Part shown: positions 26,491-36,448 of the stretch, piece after piece
Numbering within the stretch: the stretch's first letter is position 1
Layout of the letters: every line of letters begins with the position of its first letter
Assembly (NCBI GenBank): GCA_045110335.1
Contig: JBGCGB010000024.1
Location: 1 to 64,000, forward strand
Source: CALBPI01 sp045110335
GTDB taxonomy: Bacteria; Pseudomonadota; Gammaproteobacteria; Steroidobacterales; Woeseiaceae
Direction of reading: 5' to 3'
Length of the DNA stretch: 64,000 nt
Notes under the pieces: generated by a model
Database searches by the model: none
Seen by the model: the letters and a program-made list of their open reading frames with translations, nothing else
What the model was told of the DNA's origin: nothing
Translations under genes and position numbers: made by a program

Positions 26491-28377
26491 ATGAGTAAGC
26501 AATATAACGCTGCGGATATTGAGGTTCTCAGTGGTCTCGAGCCCGTTCGTCGCCGACCGGGCATGTATACCGATACGGCTCGGCCCAATCATCTCGCTCA
26601 TGAGGTCATTGATAACAGTGTCGACGAGGCATTGGGCGGCCACTGCAAGAAAATTGACGTCATCATGCATAAGGACGGGTCATTATCGGTCAGTGATGAT
26701 GGACGTGGCATGCCGGTCGACATGCATCCGAAAGAGAAGATGCCGGGCGTCGAACTCATTCTCACAAAGCTGCATGCAGGCGGAAAATTTTCTAACGAGA
26801 ACTATCAGTTTTCGGGCGGTCTACATGGCGTGGGCGTCTCTGTCGTGAATGCCTTGTCATCGCAGCTAGAAGTATGGATTCGTCGTGACGGTGCAGAGCA
26901 CAACATTTCATTTCGAGATGGGAAACGGTCGAGCAAGCTTGAAGTTGTCGGTAAGGTAGGAAAAGCGAACACCGGAACGACCTTGCGTTTTTGGCCCGAC
27001 GCTCAATATTTCGATTCTGTGAATTTTTCGGTGCCGCGATTAGTCCATGCGCTTCGCGCCAAAGCCGTTCTTTGTCCCGGACTACGTATTTCGCTCAAGG
27101 TCGAAAAAACCGATGAGCAGCATGTTTGGCAATATGAGGGAGGTCTTGAGCAGTATCTCATCGAAGCGCTCGATGGAGCCGCTGTCCTTCCAAGCCCGCC
27201 GTTTAGCGCATCCCTGTCTGATGAGCGGTCCGCTGCGGATTGGGCCGTAGTCTGGCTTGCTGATGATAGCCCTGTGGTCACTGAGAGCTATGTCAATCTC
27301 ATCCCGACGGCTCAGGGCGGCACCCATGTTAATGGGTTGCGAACCGGTCTCACGGAGGCCATTCGCGACTTTTGCGAGTTTCGCAATATCCTGCCGCGCG
27401 GCGTCAAACTTGCGCCCGATGATGTTTGGGATCGTGTCAGTTTTGTGATTTCCGTGAAACTCGAAGATCCGCAGTTTTCCGGTCAGACCAAAGAACGCCT
27501 GTCGACCCGCGAAGCAGCTGGCTACGTCACGGGTCTCAGCAAAGACCAATTTGCGCTTTGGTTGAATCAACACCCCGACACCGGTGAGCAGATTGCTCAA
27601 CTGGCGATCGCACGCGCTCAGCAACGACTTCGTGCAGCCAAGAAAGTGGTGCGCAAGAAAGTGGTCACCGGGCCTGCTTTGCCTGGCAAATTGGCAGATT
27701 GCTCGTGTCAGGAGCCGATTCGATCCGAGATTTTTCTAGTTGAAGGTGACTCTGCTGGAGGATCAGCCAAGCAGGCGCGTGATCGCGAGACTCAGGCGAT
27801 CATGCCATTGCGCGGCAAAATCCTGAATACATGGGAAGTTGACACCAACCAGATTCTTGCCTCGCAGGAAGTACACGATATCAGCATCGCGCTTGGCGTG
27901 GATCCGGGCAAGATCAACGTTGATGATCTGCGTTATCACAAGGTGTGCATACTCGCTGATGCGGATTCCGATGGCGCCCACATTGCGACGTTGCTTTGTG
28001 CCTTGTTTTTGAGACACTTTCGACCGTTGGTTGAGGCCGGCTATGTTTATGTCGCAATGCCGCCGTTGTATCGAATTGATGTCGGCAAAGAAGTGTTTTA
28101 TGCGCTTGACGATGCCGAGCGGCAGTCCATCATTGATGCGTTGCCCGCCGACAAGAAGCGTTTGAAGATTACCGCAACCCGATTCAAAGGTCTTGGCGAA
28201 ATGAGCCCGGGACAGTTGCGTGAAACGACGATGAATCCCGACACCCGGCGCCTGGTTCAGTTAACCATTGACGCCGCTTCAAATACTGACCAAATGATGG
28301 ATATGTTGCTCAGCAAGAAGCGGGCAAGTGATCGCAAGGCCTGGTTGGAGTCAACCGGAAACCTGGCCGAAATTTAG
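26491..28377 (+). CDS. parE: DNA topoisomerase IV subunit B
   Basis: A 628-residue type IIA topoisomerase ATPase subunit (E. coli ParE is 630). The GHKL ATPase N-terminus has EVIDNSVDEALGG and DDGRGMPVD, and the TOPRIM domain has EGDSAGGSAKQARD and DADSDGAHI for metal binding. It decatenates daughter chromosomes with ParC, encoded just downstream. Confidence 0.96.
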   Translation: MSKQYNAADIEVLSGLEPVRRRPGMYTDTARPNHLAHEVIDNSVDEALGGHCKKIDVIMHKDGSLSVSDDGRGMPVDMHPKEKMPGVELILTKLHAGGKFSNENYQFSGGLHGVGVSVVNALSSQLEVWIRRDGAEHNISFRDGKRSSKLEVVGKVGKANTGTTLRFWPDAQYFDSVNFSVPRLVHALRAKAVLCPGLRISLKVEKTDEQHVWQYEGGLEQYLIEALDGAAVLPSPPFSASLSDERSAADWAVVWLADDSPVVTESYVNLIPTAQGGTHVNGLRTGLTEAIRDFCEFRNILPRGVKLAPDDVWDRVSFVISVKLEDPQFSGQTKERLSTREAAGYVTGLSKDQFALWLNQHPDTGEQIAQLAIARAQQRLRAAKKVVRKKVVTGPALPGKLADCSCQEPIRSEIFLVEGDSAGGSAKQARDRETQAIMPLRGKILNTWEVDTNQILASQEVHDISIALGVDPGKINVDDLRYHKVCILADADSDGAHIATLLCALFLRHFRPLVEAGYVYVAMPPLYRIDVGKEVFYALDDAERQSIIDALPADKKRLKITATRFKGLGEMSPGQLRETTMNPDTRRLVQLTIDAASNTDQMMDMLLSKKRASDRKAWLESTGNLAEI

Positions 28378-28431
28378 TGACGGCCTCTTTGCCAATGATT
28401 GGCAAGGAAGCACAACAGGAAAAGCAGCCGC

Positions 28432-30678
28432 ATGCAGAATGAATTGAATCTGGAAGGCGTCGAGCAAATGGCGCTGCGTGATTATACCGAGAAGGCTTAT
28501 CTGGACTATTCCATGTATGTCATTCTCGATCGTGCATTGCCGCACATCGGTGACGGCTTAAAGCCGGTGCAGCGCCGTATTGTCTACGCAATGAGCGAGC
28601 TCAATCTGGCGGCTAACGCGAAGCCCAAAAAGTCCGCTCGTACCATTGGTGACGTTATCGGTAAGTTTCACCCGCATGGTGATTCCGCGTGTTACGAAGC
28701 CATGGTATTGATGGCGCAAGAGTTTTCGTATCGATATCCGATCGTCTTCGGACAAGGTAACTGGGGATCACCGGATGACCCTAAGTCATTTGCGGCGATG
28801 CGTTATACCGAAGCCAAGCTTAGGCCTTATGCATCGTCGTTACTGACCGAGTTGGGTCAGGGCACGGTCGATTGGCAACCGAACTTCGATGCCACACTGG
28901 ATGAGCCGGTCAATCTACCGGCGCGGTTGCCGAATCTGTTACTGAACGGCACCAGCGGTATTGCGGTCGGCATGTCGACCGATATCCCGCCTCACAATCT
29001 TCGCGAGATCAGCGCGGCATTGGTCCTGTTGCTGGAAAAACCACGCTCCACATTGGATGATTTGTTGGACCATGTTCGCGGGCCTGATTTTCCAACAGGT
29101 GGGGAGTTGATTTCCTCTGACGAAGATATTCGTGCCGTCTATGAAACCGGAAACGGCACATTACGAGGTCGTGCAGTCTGGTCGCGTGAGGACGATGACA
29201 TCGTCATTACCGAATTGCCGTATCAAACATCCGGCGCGAAAGTGTTAGAGCAAATCGCGACGCAGATGCGTGCCAAAAAATTGCCGATGGTCGAAGACCT
29301 CAGAGACGAATCTGATCATGAGGCGCCGGTTCGTTTGGTCATTACACCCAAGAACCGCCGGGTCGACGTCGAAGCATTGATGTCGCACTTATTCGCCACG
29401 ACGTCGCTTGAACGAACGTTACGGGTTAACTTGAATGTTATTGGCTTGAACGGGGCGCCGAGAGTCTTCGATCTGCGCGAAATTCTGGTCGAGTGGTTGT
29501 CGTTCCGAAAATCGACAGTGATCAGACGCCTGGAGCATCGGCTGGCTAAAGTGGATGATCGACTGCACCTGTTGGCAGGTCTCCTGGTGGCCTATCTCAA
29601 TATCGATGAAGTGATTCGCATCATTCGCGAAGAAGATAATCCGAAACTTGAATTGATGTCGCGTTACGACTTGTCGGAACGCCAGGCCGACGCGATATTG
29701 AATCTGCGACTGCGAAATTTGGCTAAGCTCGAAGAGATCAAGATTCGTGGTGAACAGGATGAGTTGGCGACGGAGAAAGCGGAGCTAGAAAAGATTCTCG
29801 GTAGCGACGCGCGGCTAAAGACGCTGGTCAAAAAAGAGATTTTGGCTGATACGGAAGAGTTTGGTGACGAACGCCGCACCCGGATTATCCGGAGAGAGCC
29901 TGGCAAGGCGATGGATGAGACTGCCTTGGTGGCGAGTGAGCCGGTCACTGTGGTGCTTTCTGAACGCGGGTGGGCGAGAGCCGCAAAGGGTCATGAAATC
30001 GATCCCCGCGCGCTTAACTATAAGTCGGGAGACGACTATCTCGCGTCCGGTCAAGGCAAGAGCAATCAAACTGCATTGTTTCTGGATAGTTCGGGGCGTG
30101 TGTACAGCCTGATCGCGCACAGTTTGCCGTCGGCGCGCGGGCAAGGTGAGCCGCTCTCCAGTCATTTCAATCCCCCGGATGGCGCGACGTTCGCTGGCGT
30201 GATGTTCGGTGCGCCCGATTTGAGGTGGGTCGTTGCGACGAGCGCGGGATACGGTTTCGTTGTGCAAGCCGAAGCGCTGATTAGCCGGGCAAAGGCCGGA
30301 AAGGCAATGTTGAATGTCGGTAAAGGCGCCAGTGTGTTAGTGCCGTCCGCTACTGAATGGAGCGAGGGCGAGATGATCGCAGCAGTCAGTAGCACCGGCA
30401 AACTTCTTGTCTTTGATCTGGACGATTTGCCTGAGCTTGCTCGCGGCAAAGGGAACAAGATTCTGGATATTCCGAAGAAGAAGTTCGTGTCGGGCGAGGA
30501 ATCGATGGTGGCTATTCAAGCGATTCCGGCGGGTGGCGACTTGGTCGTGCACTGTGCCGACCGGCATATGACGATCAAGGCAGCAGATCTCGAGGAGTAT
30601 CATGGCACGCGTGGTAATCGCGGCCAGTTCCTGTCCCGAAACTATCGAAAAGTTGATCGGTTGTCGTTGGGCGATTGA
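28432..30678 (+). CDS. parC: DNA topoisomerase IV subunit A
   Basis: A 748-residue ParC. The catalytic tyrosine lies in the FAAMRYTEAKL motif (about residue 125), preceded by QRRIVYAMSEL and HPHGDSACYEAMV; the C-terminal beta-pinwheel follows residue ~490. The ATG at 28432, 54 bp after parE, is chosen; an upstream in-frame TTG would add 11 residues. It carries out the cut-and-reseal step of topoisomerase IV and is a quinolone target. Confidence 0.95.
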   Translation: MQNELNLEGVEQMALRDYTEKAYLDYSMYVILDRALPHIGDGLKPVQRRIVYAMSELNLAANAKPKKSARTIGDVIGKFHPHGDSACYEAMVLMAQEFSYRYPIVFGQGNWGSPDDPKSFAAMRYTEAKLRPYASSLLTELGQGTVDWQPNFDATLDEPVNLPARLPNLLLNGTSGIAVGMSTDIPPHNLREISAALVLLLEKPRSTLDDLLDHVRGPDFPTGGELISSDEDIRAVYETGNGTLRGRAVWSREDDDIVITELPYQTSGAKVLEQIATQMRAKKLPMVEDLRDESDHEAPVRLVITPKNRRVDVEALMSHLFATTSLERTLRVNLNVIGLNGAPRVFDLREILVEWLSFRKSTVIRRLEHRLAKVDDRLHLLAGLLVAYLNIDEVIRIIREEDNPKLELMSRYDLSERQADAILNLRLRNLAKLEEIKIRGEQDELATEKAELEKILGSDARLKTLVKKEILADTEEFGDERRTRIIRREPGKAMDETALVASEPVTVVLSERGWARAAKGHEIDPRALNYKSGDDYLASGQGKSNQTALFLDSSGRVYSLIAHSLPSARGQGEPLSSHFNPPDGATFAGVMFGAPDLRWVVATSAGYGFVVQAEALISRAKAGKAMLNVGKGASVLVPSATEWSEGEMIAAVSSTGKLLVFDLDDLPELARGKGNKILDIPKKKFVSGEESMVAIQAIPAGGDLVVHCADRHMTIKAADLEEYHGTRGNRGQFLSRNYRKVDRLSLGD

Positions 30679-30797
30679 TTTAGCACGAAAGTCTGGCGTC
30701 CGCAGGAGATTACGCTTGCTTGTTATGAGTGCGTATTCTGTCGCCTTGTCGATGTAATCGGACGACCATAAAGACTAGACAGCCAAGGTTAGTTGCG

Positions 30798-31037
30798 ATG
30801 AAGAATATCTATGATGCCATGGATGTGGTTGTTGAGAATGATGTGCCACATCAGATACTCGTAACGCACGGGTATGCCCTTACATTTGTGATTGCGCATT
30901 GGATCGGATTACCGATTGAGTCTTCGGTCTTCGTTAATTTTCGCGCGTCTCCGGCGAGTATTACCCATTTGCGACTAGACGGGTTTTGGCGGAACAGGAC
31001 GGTTGTCAATCTGAACAGTCTGAGTCATCTAACATAG
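30798..31037 (+). pseudogene. Remnant of a histidine phosphatase (phosphoglycerate mutase family)
   Basis: About 80 codons from ATG 30798 match only the C-terminal part of histidine phosphatases: ILVTHGYALTFVIAHWIGLP, the THG motif of the second catalytic histidine, then SSVFVNFRASPASITHL and a VVNLNSLSHL end equivalent to the usual LNDxxHL. The N-terminal RHG catalytic motif is absent, and I could not find it in the bases upstream, so the gene appears 5'-deleted. The rest of the 455-bp gap (30679-31133) between parC and the FimV-like gene holds nothing else I recognise. Confidence 0.6.
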
Positions 31038-31133
31038 CGCAACACAGCGAAAGCGCTTCCGTCAAAACTCGGTCTTGTCTTGACTCGACCTCTACCATTG
31101 TCGGTGTAGGCGAATGGTTGTTTGCGTAAGGAA

Positions 31134-33032
31134 CTATGCGCTCTTCTTACCTGTCTTCGGCATGCGTACAGTTTCGTCGGCTTCCGGCTCGGCGGCGATA
31201 TCATCGACCTGCATTTGCAGTGTTGAGGTGAGATCGAAATCCAAATCCATATCCGCCGGCATTTTTAGCGTCGCGCTTTCGTCGGCCATCGTGTTGGTGA
31301 AATACTCAATGAGCTCCGAGTCTTCCTCTGCCGCACGCAGCACTTCTTCTGAAGGCATTTGCTGTGTGGTGTCATCAGATGCAGGCGGTCCGTACTGGAG
31401 TGTGCTGTCGAGGTCGACAACCTCGGACGCCATCTTCGCTTCACGATCGATGTCGGCGACGGCTTTGGCAAGCGCTGCATCGGCGACTTCTTTCTGCAGC
31501 TGCTGGGTACGAGTCATTTCAAACTCGTAGTCCGCCTCTAACAGGTCCAGCGCTTGTTCGTCGATCGTTGTATCACCGGTTCGGCTCTCTTCGCGAGCTG
31601 CCTCAATGGCTTCCTCCACTTCTTTGGGTAAGTGATCGAGTGTGTTTGTTTCGTCCAGCAGGAATGGAAGCGAGTCTGTCTCGTCTTCAACCACGTATTC
31701 CGGGGACTTTTCTGATGGCATCGAAATTGTGGAGACTTCGTAATTAGTCTCCTGTGTGATTCGGCTACGCACGGCGAGCGGAGGGGCTTTCAATGTTTCG
31801 GCTTCAACCGTTGGCGGCTCGTCAGCTTTCGTGCCGAACGGTATCGCCGACCCAGAGCCCGCCGCGGCGCCGGCGAGGCGATCATTACCGCGCGACTGTT
31901 GACGTCGACCTTGCCACAAGACCCACAAGATGAAGGCAGCGCCAAGACCAAGCAGGACACCCAGGAACTGGGTCCAGCCGCTTGCGCTTTCTGAGGTCGT
32001 TGCAGTATCGATGGCAGCGACGGCTGGGGTAGTCGTTGTGATGGTTTCCGGTTGAACGAACGGACTGTTGTCGTTCACAGCCGGATTCATCGCTGCCTGT
32101 TTCTCGGATGCGTCTGATTCTGCCAATTGCTGCCTAATCTCCGCCTCCCGAGATTCGATCAATGCGAGCAGCCGGTCAGCTTCCGCGCTTTGCGCCTGAA
32201 GCTCGGCAACTTGTTGTTCTAGCGAAGTCGCCGGTGCACTACTCGCCGGTGGTGGCGTTAAATCAGGTGGCTCGTTTGCTGCTGAGCTCTTAACGACATC
32301 GGGTATTGATTGAACGCCCGGTTTTGCGACGACTGTGCTACTGGCAACAACGGCGCCTGCTACGGGGAGTGCTAATGTTGCGCCCGCGAGAAGTCTATCC
32401 GGATTCCCGTCAATAAAGGCTTTCGGATTGTCCGCGACGATCTGGTTGATCATCGGCCAAAGTGCTTTGCCGGTAGCACCTCGTCGTATTGCGATCGATG
32501 AAACACTATCACCCGGCATGACTAGATAATCGGCGTCGCCAATCGGCGCGCGACTTGCGACAACGCGATTCGAACGTTGCGGTGTGCTGTTCGGTAACGG
32601 TCGTTGCTGTGCGAGTCGTACTGCTGGTCGACGTGCTTCAAACACAGGAAGACGCTGCAGTTCGGAAACGCGATTGGATGGGTTCAGAAATAGGGTGTAC
32701 TCGCGCCTTAGCATTGCTGACCCATTACATTTGGCTGTGATCGTCATATCAATGACCGGATCGACAACAGCACGCGTGGTTTTGATCAACAACGTCTTGC
32801 CGTTGTAGGTCAGATTAACAAGGTTTCGATTCGCGCGAAAAGTTTCGCTTCTAACGTCAAAACACTCGCGTCCAACGATTTCATCACCGCCCAGTGGCAG
32901 CTCCGCGATAAGTCGTTCTCCCAAGGCGGAGCGGACTTTGATCTCGCCAAGTTCCAATGCGAAAGATGGCGCGCTGGCGATGCCTAAAGCCGCCGCAACG
33001 GCGATGACGAGTTTTTTTCTTACGGGTGTCAT
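31134..33032 (-). CDS. FimV-like peptidoglycan-binding membrane protein
   Basis: A 632-residue FimV/HubP-type protein. It has a signal peptide (1-25) and a FimV N-terminal domain (LELGEIKVRSALGERLIAEL and the VDPVIDMTITAKCNGSAMLRREYTLFLNP segment). A LysM-like module follows (about residues 165-225, DYLVMPGDSVSSIA), then a Gln-rich coiled coil, one transmembrane helix (~352-374) and a long acidic cytoplasmic tail. Unlike the second FimV in this window it lacks the C-terminal FimV/TPR motif. FimV proteins organise cell poles and type IV pili. A GGAG site precedes the ATG. It is downstream of the FimX-like gene with about 36 bp between, so they may form an operon. Confidence 0.75.
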   Translation of the reverse strand: MTPVRKKLVIAVAAALGIASAPSFALELGEIKVRSALGERLIAELPLGGDEIVGRECFDVRSETFRANRNLVNLTYNGKTLLIKTTRAVVDPVIDMTITAKCNGSAMLRREYTLFLNPSNRVSELQRLPVFEARRPAVRLAQQRPLPNSTPQRSNRVVASRAPIGDADYLVMPGDSVSSIAIRRGATGKALWPMINQIVADNPKAFIDGNPDRLLAGATLALPVAGAVVASSTVVAKPGVQSIPDVVKSSAANEPPDLTPPPASSAPATSLEQQVAELQAQSAEADRLLALIESREAEIRQQLAESDASEKQAAMNPAVNDNSPFVQPETITTTTPAVAAIDTATTSESASGWTQFLGVLLGLGAAFILWVLWQGRRQQSRGNDRLAGAAAGSGSAIPFGTKADEPPTVEAETLKAPPLAVRSRITQETNYEVSTISMPSEKSPEYVVEDETDSLPFLLDETNTLDHLPKEVEEAIEAAREESRTGDTTIDEQALDLLEADYEFEMTRTQQLQKEVADAALAKAVADIDREAKMASEVVDLDSTLQYGPPASDDTTQQMPSEEVLRAAEEDSELIEYFTNTMADESATLKMPADMDLDFDLTSTLQMQVDDIAAEPEADETVRMPKTGKKSA

Positions 33033-33068
33033 GATGAGATCTCCGATGCCTCAAAGTGCATTCTTAAA

Positions 33069-35123
33069 TCAAGCGCTTTCCTGCAAAATAACTTCAGGCT
33101 CTTGAACGTAGTGGCCCTGCATAAAGCTGATACCGAGCTGCCAGAGTGCTGCCATGGTGTTGGCGTCCTGAACCTTCTCGGCGATGGTTTCGATGTTCTT
33201 ATGTTTCGCGGCGTCCACGAGGGCACCGGCTTGCGTACGGGCAGACTCGTCTGTTGCGAGGCTGGCAATTAGGCTGCCGTCGATTTTCACAAAGTTTAGA
33301 GGCAGTGATTCAATAAGCTTCGAAGATTTGTCGGTCGTGCCGCAATGCTCGAGCGCGAACTGGCAACCAATGGTACGTACAAAATTCGCCAGTTGAGCTG
33401 TAGCGTTCAAGTACTTAAGCGTAACCTCTTCTGAAACCTGAAAGCACAGTGAGCTCGGCTTGATCTGGGCTTTGCCGATCATCGATTTGAGCCATGGCCC
33501 AAAAGACTTGTCCGTAAGCGACTGTTCGGAGAGCCGAACGAACAGGAGGTCTGGTCGACGTTCCCGACAAAGAGCCATTGATGCACCGATCACCCAGCGA
33601 TCAATCGCATGAAGCATTTTGGTTCGGCGTGCTGCCGGCAAGAACTCGGATGGGGCGATCGGCTCATCATGCTCATCGATCAGTCGAACCAGTATGTCGA
33701 AAACACTGCCGCTTTCGCCATCCAGCGCGGCGATAGGCTGTTGCAACAGCCTAAAGCGATTCTCTTTGAGTGCTTCGGTCAGGCGTTTCGACCAAATGGC
33801 ATCATGGTTACGAATGCGCGTGTCTTCGTCACTGGTTTCTCTGAGTCGAACCTGCGTTGTGCCGCGACTGCGGGCTTCACGATAGGTGGCCTCGCTAACC
33901 GTAATCAACTCCTCAATAGACTTAACGAGTTCATCGTTGGGGCAAAGGCCGATACTGCAGGTGAGGTTGATCGTTCGCTCGCCAGCACGGAATGTATGTT
34001 CGCTGACAGCATGGGCAAACGCGTTTGCCCAATTTACGGCATCTTGCGCGGTTCCGCGTTCAAGCAAAACCGTGAAAGCCGTCCCTTCGAAACGACCGGC
34101 AATGTCCGCGCGATCAGTCCTCTGACGAAGCAGTTCGGCGAAGTCGGCAATGACTTCTTCACTGCGAAGAACACCTAGCTCTTGTCTGACTTCTTTGAAG
34201 TTATCAATTCGCATCCACGCGAAGAGTCGCTGTCCGGTTTCAAGTGGAGACTCTAGCCGATGCTTCAAAAGCTTAAGGAAGTGTTTTCTGTGGTAAAGAA
34301 AGGTGCTTTGATCTTTTGTAGTGGCATCCCGCATTAACGAACTGACTCGTTTGTCTTCTTTCTCGGCTGGTTTAATCGCAATTCTAACGGCGGGTTCGCC
34401 ATCAAAGTGTGCGGCCTCGAGTAAGAGGGGGACGTCGAAAGATTCTTCATCAGCTTTCAGCGCAGACACGATCAGCGGCTCGCCTGGCCATTTGTCACGA
34501 CTGATAGCTTTGAGCGCACCTTTGAGTGCGTCCTGACTATTCTTACTGACCGCGTCCATGAGTGGTAAGGCGACACAGTCATCTTCCGTTTTATAACCGA
34601 AAAGTTCCTGCCAAGCTTTGTTGACCTCGACGATGATACCTTCCTGAACATGCGCTATCGCGTCCGGGACGTTATCGAGAATGGAACTGAACTGTTTTTG
34701 GTACGTTGCTGCATCGTTGCGCGAGTGGCTCATACGACGCTCAAGATCGCAAAGGCGTAACTCGCGTTTCAACGTATGCGTAAAGCGACCATTGCTGTTC
34801 AATGTCACTAAGTCAGCGGCGCCATCGGCAATGGCATTTGTAATGCGTTGCTCATCAACCGATTCATCGATCCACACAACGGGAGGTTTGCTTTCGTGCT
34901 TTGCGGCGATTGCAACGATGTCTCCGCCTGAAGGCGACTGCGTATCTTGTCGTGATATGACGAGATTGGTTTCATCGGTTAGCTGGTGACTGAACTGCTC
35001 TGCCGTTGACGCCCACTCGCATCGCGCGGCCAAACCATCGGATCTCAGCAGTTGTGAGACTCGCTCAGCATCGTCCTGTAAGTGACTGACGACGAGCACA
35101 TGAATTTGGCGTGGTTGGGACAA
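33069..35123 (-). CDS. FimX-like degenerate GGDEF/EAL protein
   Basis: A 684-residue protein ordered receiver-like (1-125), PAS (~140-250), GGDEF (~270-430) and EAL (~440-680), matching P. aeruginosa FimX (691 residues) in length and order. The GGDEF signature is replaced by GRFEGTAF (about 340-347). In the EAL domain the EAL motif reads DIL (~474), the VNLS-type asparagine is missing, the DD pair is EH, and a later Glu is Gln. Catalysis is therefore unlikely; c-di-GMP binding as an effector is the family-based expectation. It starts with TTG. The adjoining FimV-like gene supports a role in twitching motility or polarity. Confidence 0.75.
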   Translation of the reverse strand: MSQPRQIHVLVVSHLQDDAERVSQLLRSDGLAARCEWASTAEQFSHQLTDETNLVISRQDTQSPSGGDIVAIAAKHESKPPVVWIDESVDEQRITNAIADGAADLVTLNSNGRFTHTLKRELRLCDLERRMSHSRNDAATYQKQFSSILDNVPDAIAHVQEGIIVEVNKAWQELFGYKTEDDCVALPLMDAVSKNSQDALKGALKAISRDKWPGEPLIVSALKADEESFDVPLLLEAAHFDGEPAVRIAIKPAEKEDKRVSSLMRDATTKDQSTFLYHRKHFLKLLKHRLESPLETGQRLFAWMRIDNFKEVRQELGVLRSEEVIADFAELLRQRTDRADIAGRFEGTAFTVLLERGTAQDAVNWANAFAHAVSEHTFRAGERTINLTCSIGLCPNDELVKSIEELITVSEATYREARSRGTTQVRLRETSDEDTRIRNHDAIWSKRLTEALKENRFRLLQQPIAALDGESGSVFDILVRLIDEHDEPIAPSEFLPAARRTKMLHAIDRWVIGASMALCRERRPDLLFVRLSEQSLTDKSFGPWLKSMIGKAQIKPSSLCFQVSEEVTLKYLNATAQLANFVRTIGCQFALEHCGTTDKSSKLIESLPLNFVKIDGSLIASLATDESARTQAGALVDAAKHKNIETIAEKVQDANTMAALWQLGISFMQGHYVQEPEVILQESA

Positions 35124-35379
35124 AGAAAAATCCGTTGGAAAGTTTGCAGGCGTTGTTTAGCTAGCGACCGAGTCTAGTACAGCCTGAAACATCCGGATAA
35201 TCACACCGGTAAAAACGTGAACTAGTTCCGAATTCAGTCTATCTGTCAATGACTTAGCGGCTATTCCGAACTGCTGCAGCGAAGTTCTGCGCAACTCTGG
35301 ATCGCACTGCTCATTTACGCGTGTGTTAGCGACGGGTTACCATTGCGGGATTGACTTAACCGCAGGGAAATACGACGTA

Positions 35380-35949
35380 ATGGCGACCTACAGCACCAAC
35401 GAGTTCAAATCGGGCCTTAAGATCATGCTGGATGGCGACCCCTACAACATCGTCGAGAACGAGTTTGTGAAACCGGGTAAAGGCCAGGCGTTTAGTCGCG
35501 TCAAGGTACGAAACCTGAAAACGAACAAGGTGCTCGATAAGACGTTCAAGTCCGGTGAGTCTGTCGAAGCGGCGGATGTCATGGAGACTGACATGCAGTA
35601 CCTCTATGCAGACGGCGAGTTTTGGTATTTTATGGATCCCGAGAGTTACGAGCAGTACCCGGCCGGCGAAGCCGCGGTGGCCGAAGCGAAGATCTGGTTG
35701 AAAGACCAAGACGTTTGTAGTGTCACGTTGTGGAACGGGTCTCCCTTATCAGTCGCTGCCCCGAACTTTGTCGAACTGACCATTACCGAAACTGACCCGG
35801 GTCTGAAAGGCGACACTGCGCAAGGTGGTGTCAAACCCGCAATCCTGGAAACAGGTGCGACTGTGCGCGTGCCGTTGTTTCTCGAAGAAGGCGAGCTGAT
35901 TCGCGTTGACACGCGTAAAGGCGAGTACGTGTCGCGAGTTAAGGATTGA
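35380..35949 (+). CDS. efp: Elongation factor P
   Basis: A 189-residue EF-P with three beta-barrel domains, relieving ribosome stalling at polyproline stretches. The post-translationally modified lysine is Lys34 in VKPGKGQAFSRVKVRN, compatible with beta-lysylation by EpmA, encoded about 500 bp downstream on the other strand. The start at 35380 (MATYSTNEFK) matches the family; the extended frame upstream is not supported. Its end overlaps the convergent msrC by 11 bp. Confidence 0.96.
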   Translation: MATYSTNEFKSGLKIMLDGDPYNIVENEFVKPGKGQAFSRVKVRNLKTNKVLDKTFKSGESVEAADVMETDMQYLYADGEFWYFMDPESYEQYPAGEAAVAEAKIWLKDQDVCSVTLWNGSPLSVAAPNFVELTITETDPGLKGDTAQGGVKPAILETGATVRVPLFLEEGELIRVDTRKGEYVSRVKD

Positions 35950-36448
35950 ACAAACCGATACTTTGAGTATCGTTCGCTAATCCGCTTTCAATCAATTGCG
36001 CGATGGCTTCGAGCCCGACCTGGTCGGCCGCTGAGAAGCGATCGATGATGGGGCTATCAATATCCAGCACGCCGGCCACGCGTCCGTCGACATGCAGCGG
36101 AATGACAATCTCCGATTCGCTAGCAGCGTCGCAGGCAATATGGCCGTCGAATTCGTGAACGTTGGCGATGCGAAGGGTCTGATCCATCGCGGCTGCAGTG
36201 CCACAGACGCCTTGATTCCAACCAATCCGTGTGCAGGCACTTTTACCCTGAAACGGCCCAAGAACAAGCTCATCATCGCGTAGAAAGTAAAAGCCGCACC
36301 AGTTGATGTCAGTGAGTTGATCAAACAATAGTGCGGACACATTCGCCAAATTGGCTAAAGTGTTTGGCTCATCATTTGTTAAGGCATCGGCCTGGGCTAA
36401 TAGGAGTGGATAGTCTGTCGTTTGCATGTTGAGTTGACCGCTATTCAT
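35939..36448 (-). CDS. msrC: Free methionine-(R)-sulfoxide reductase (GAF domain)
   Basis: About 169 residues of the free-methionine-R-sulfoxide reductase type. The conserved cysteines are in KSACTRI, GVCGTAA and HIACDAAS, with INWCGFYFL and SEIVIPL typical of the family. It reduces free Met-R-O using thioredoxin. The ATG at 36448 overlaps the epmA stop by 8 bp; an internal Met 7 codons later is an alternative. Translational coupling with epmA is likely. Confidence 0.88.
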   Translation of the reverse strand: MNSGQLNMQTTDYPLLLAQADALTNDEPNTLANLANVSALLFDQLTDINWCGFYFLRDDELVLGPFQGKSACTRIGWNQGVCGTAAAMDQTLRIANVHEFDGHIACDAASESEIVIPLHVDGRVAGVLDIDSPIIDRFSAADQVGLEAIAQLIESGLANDTQSIGLFNP

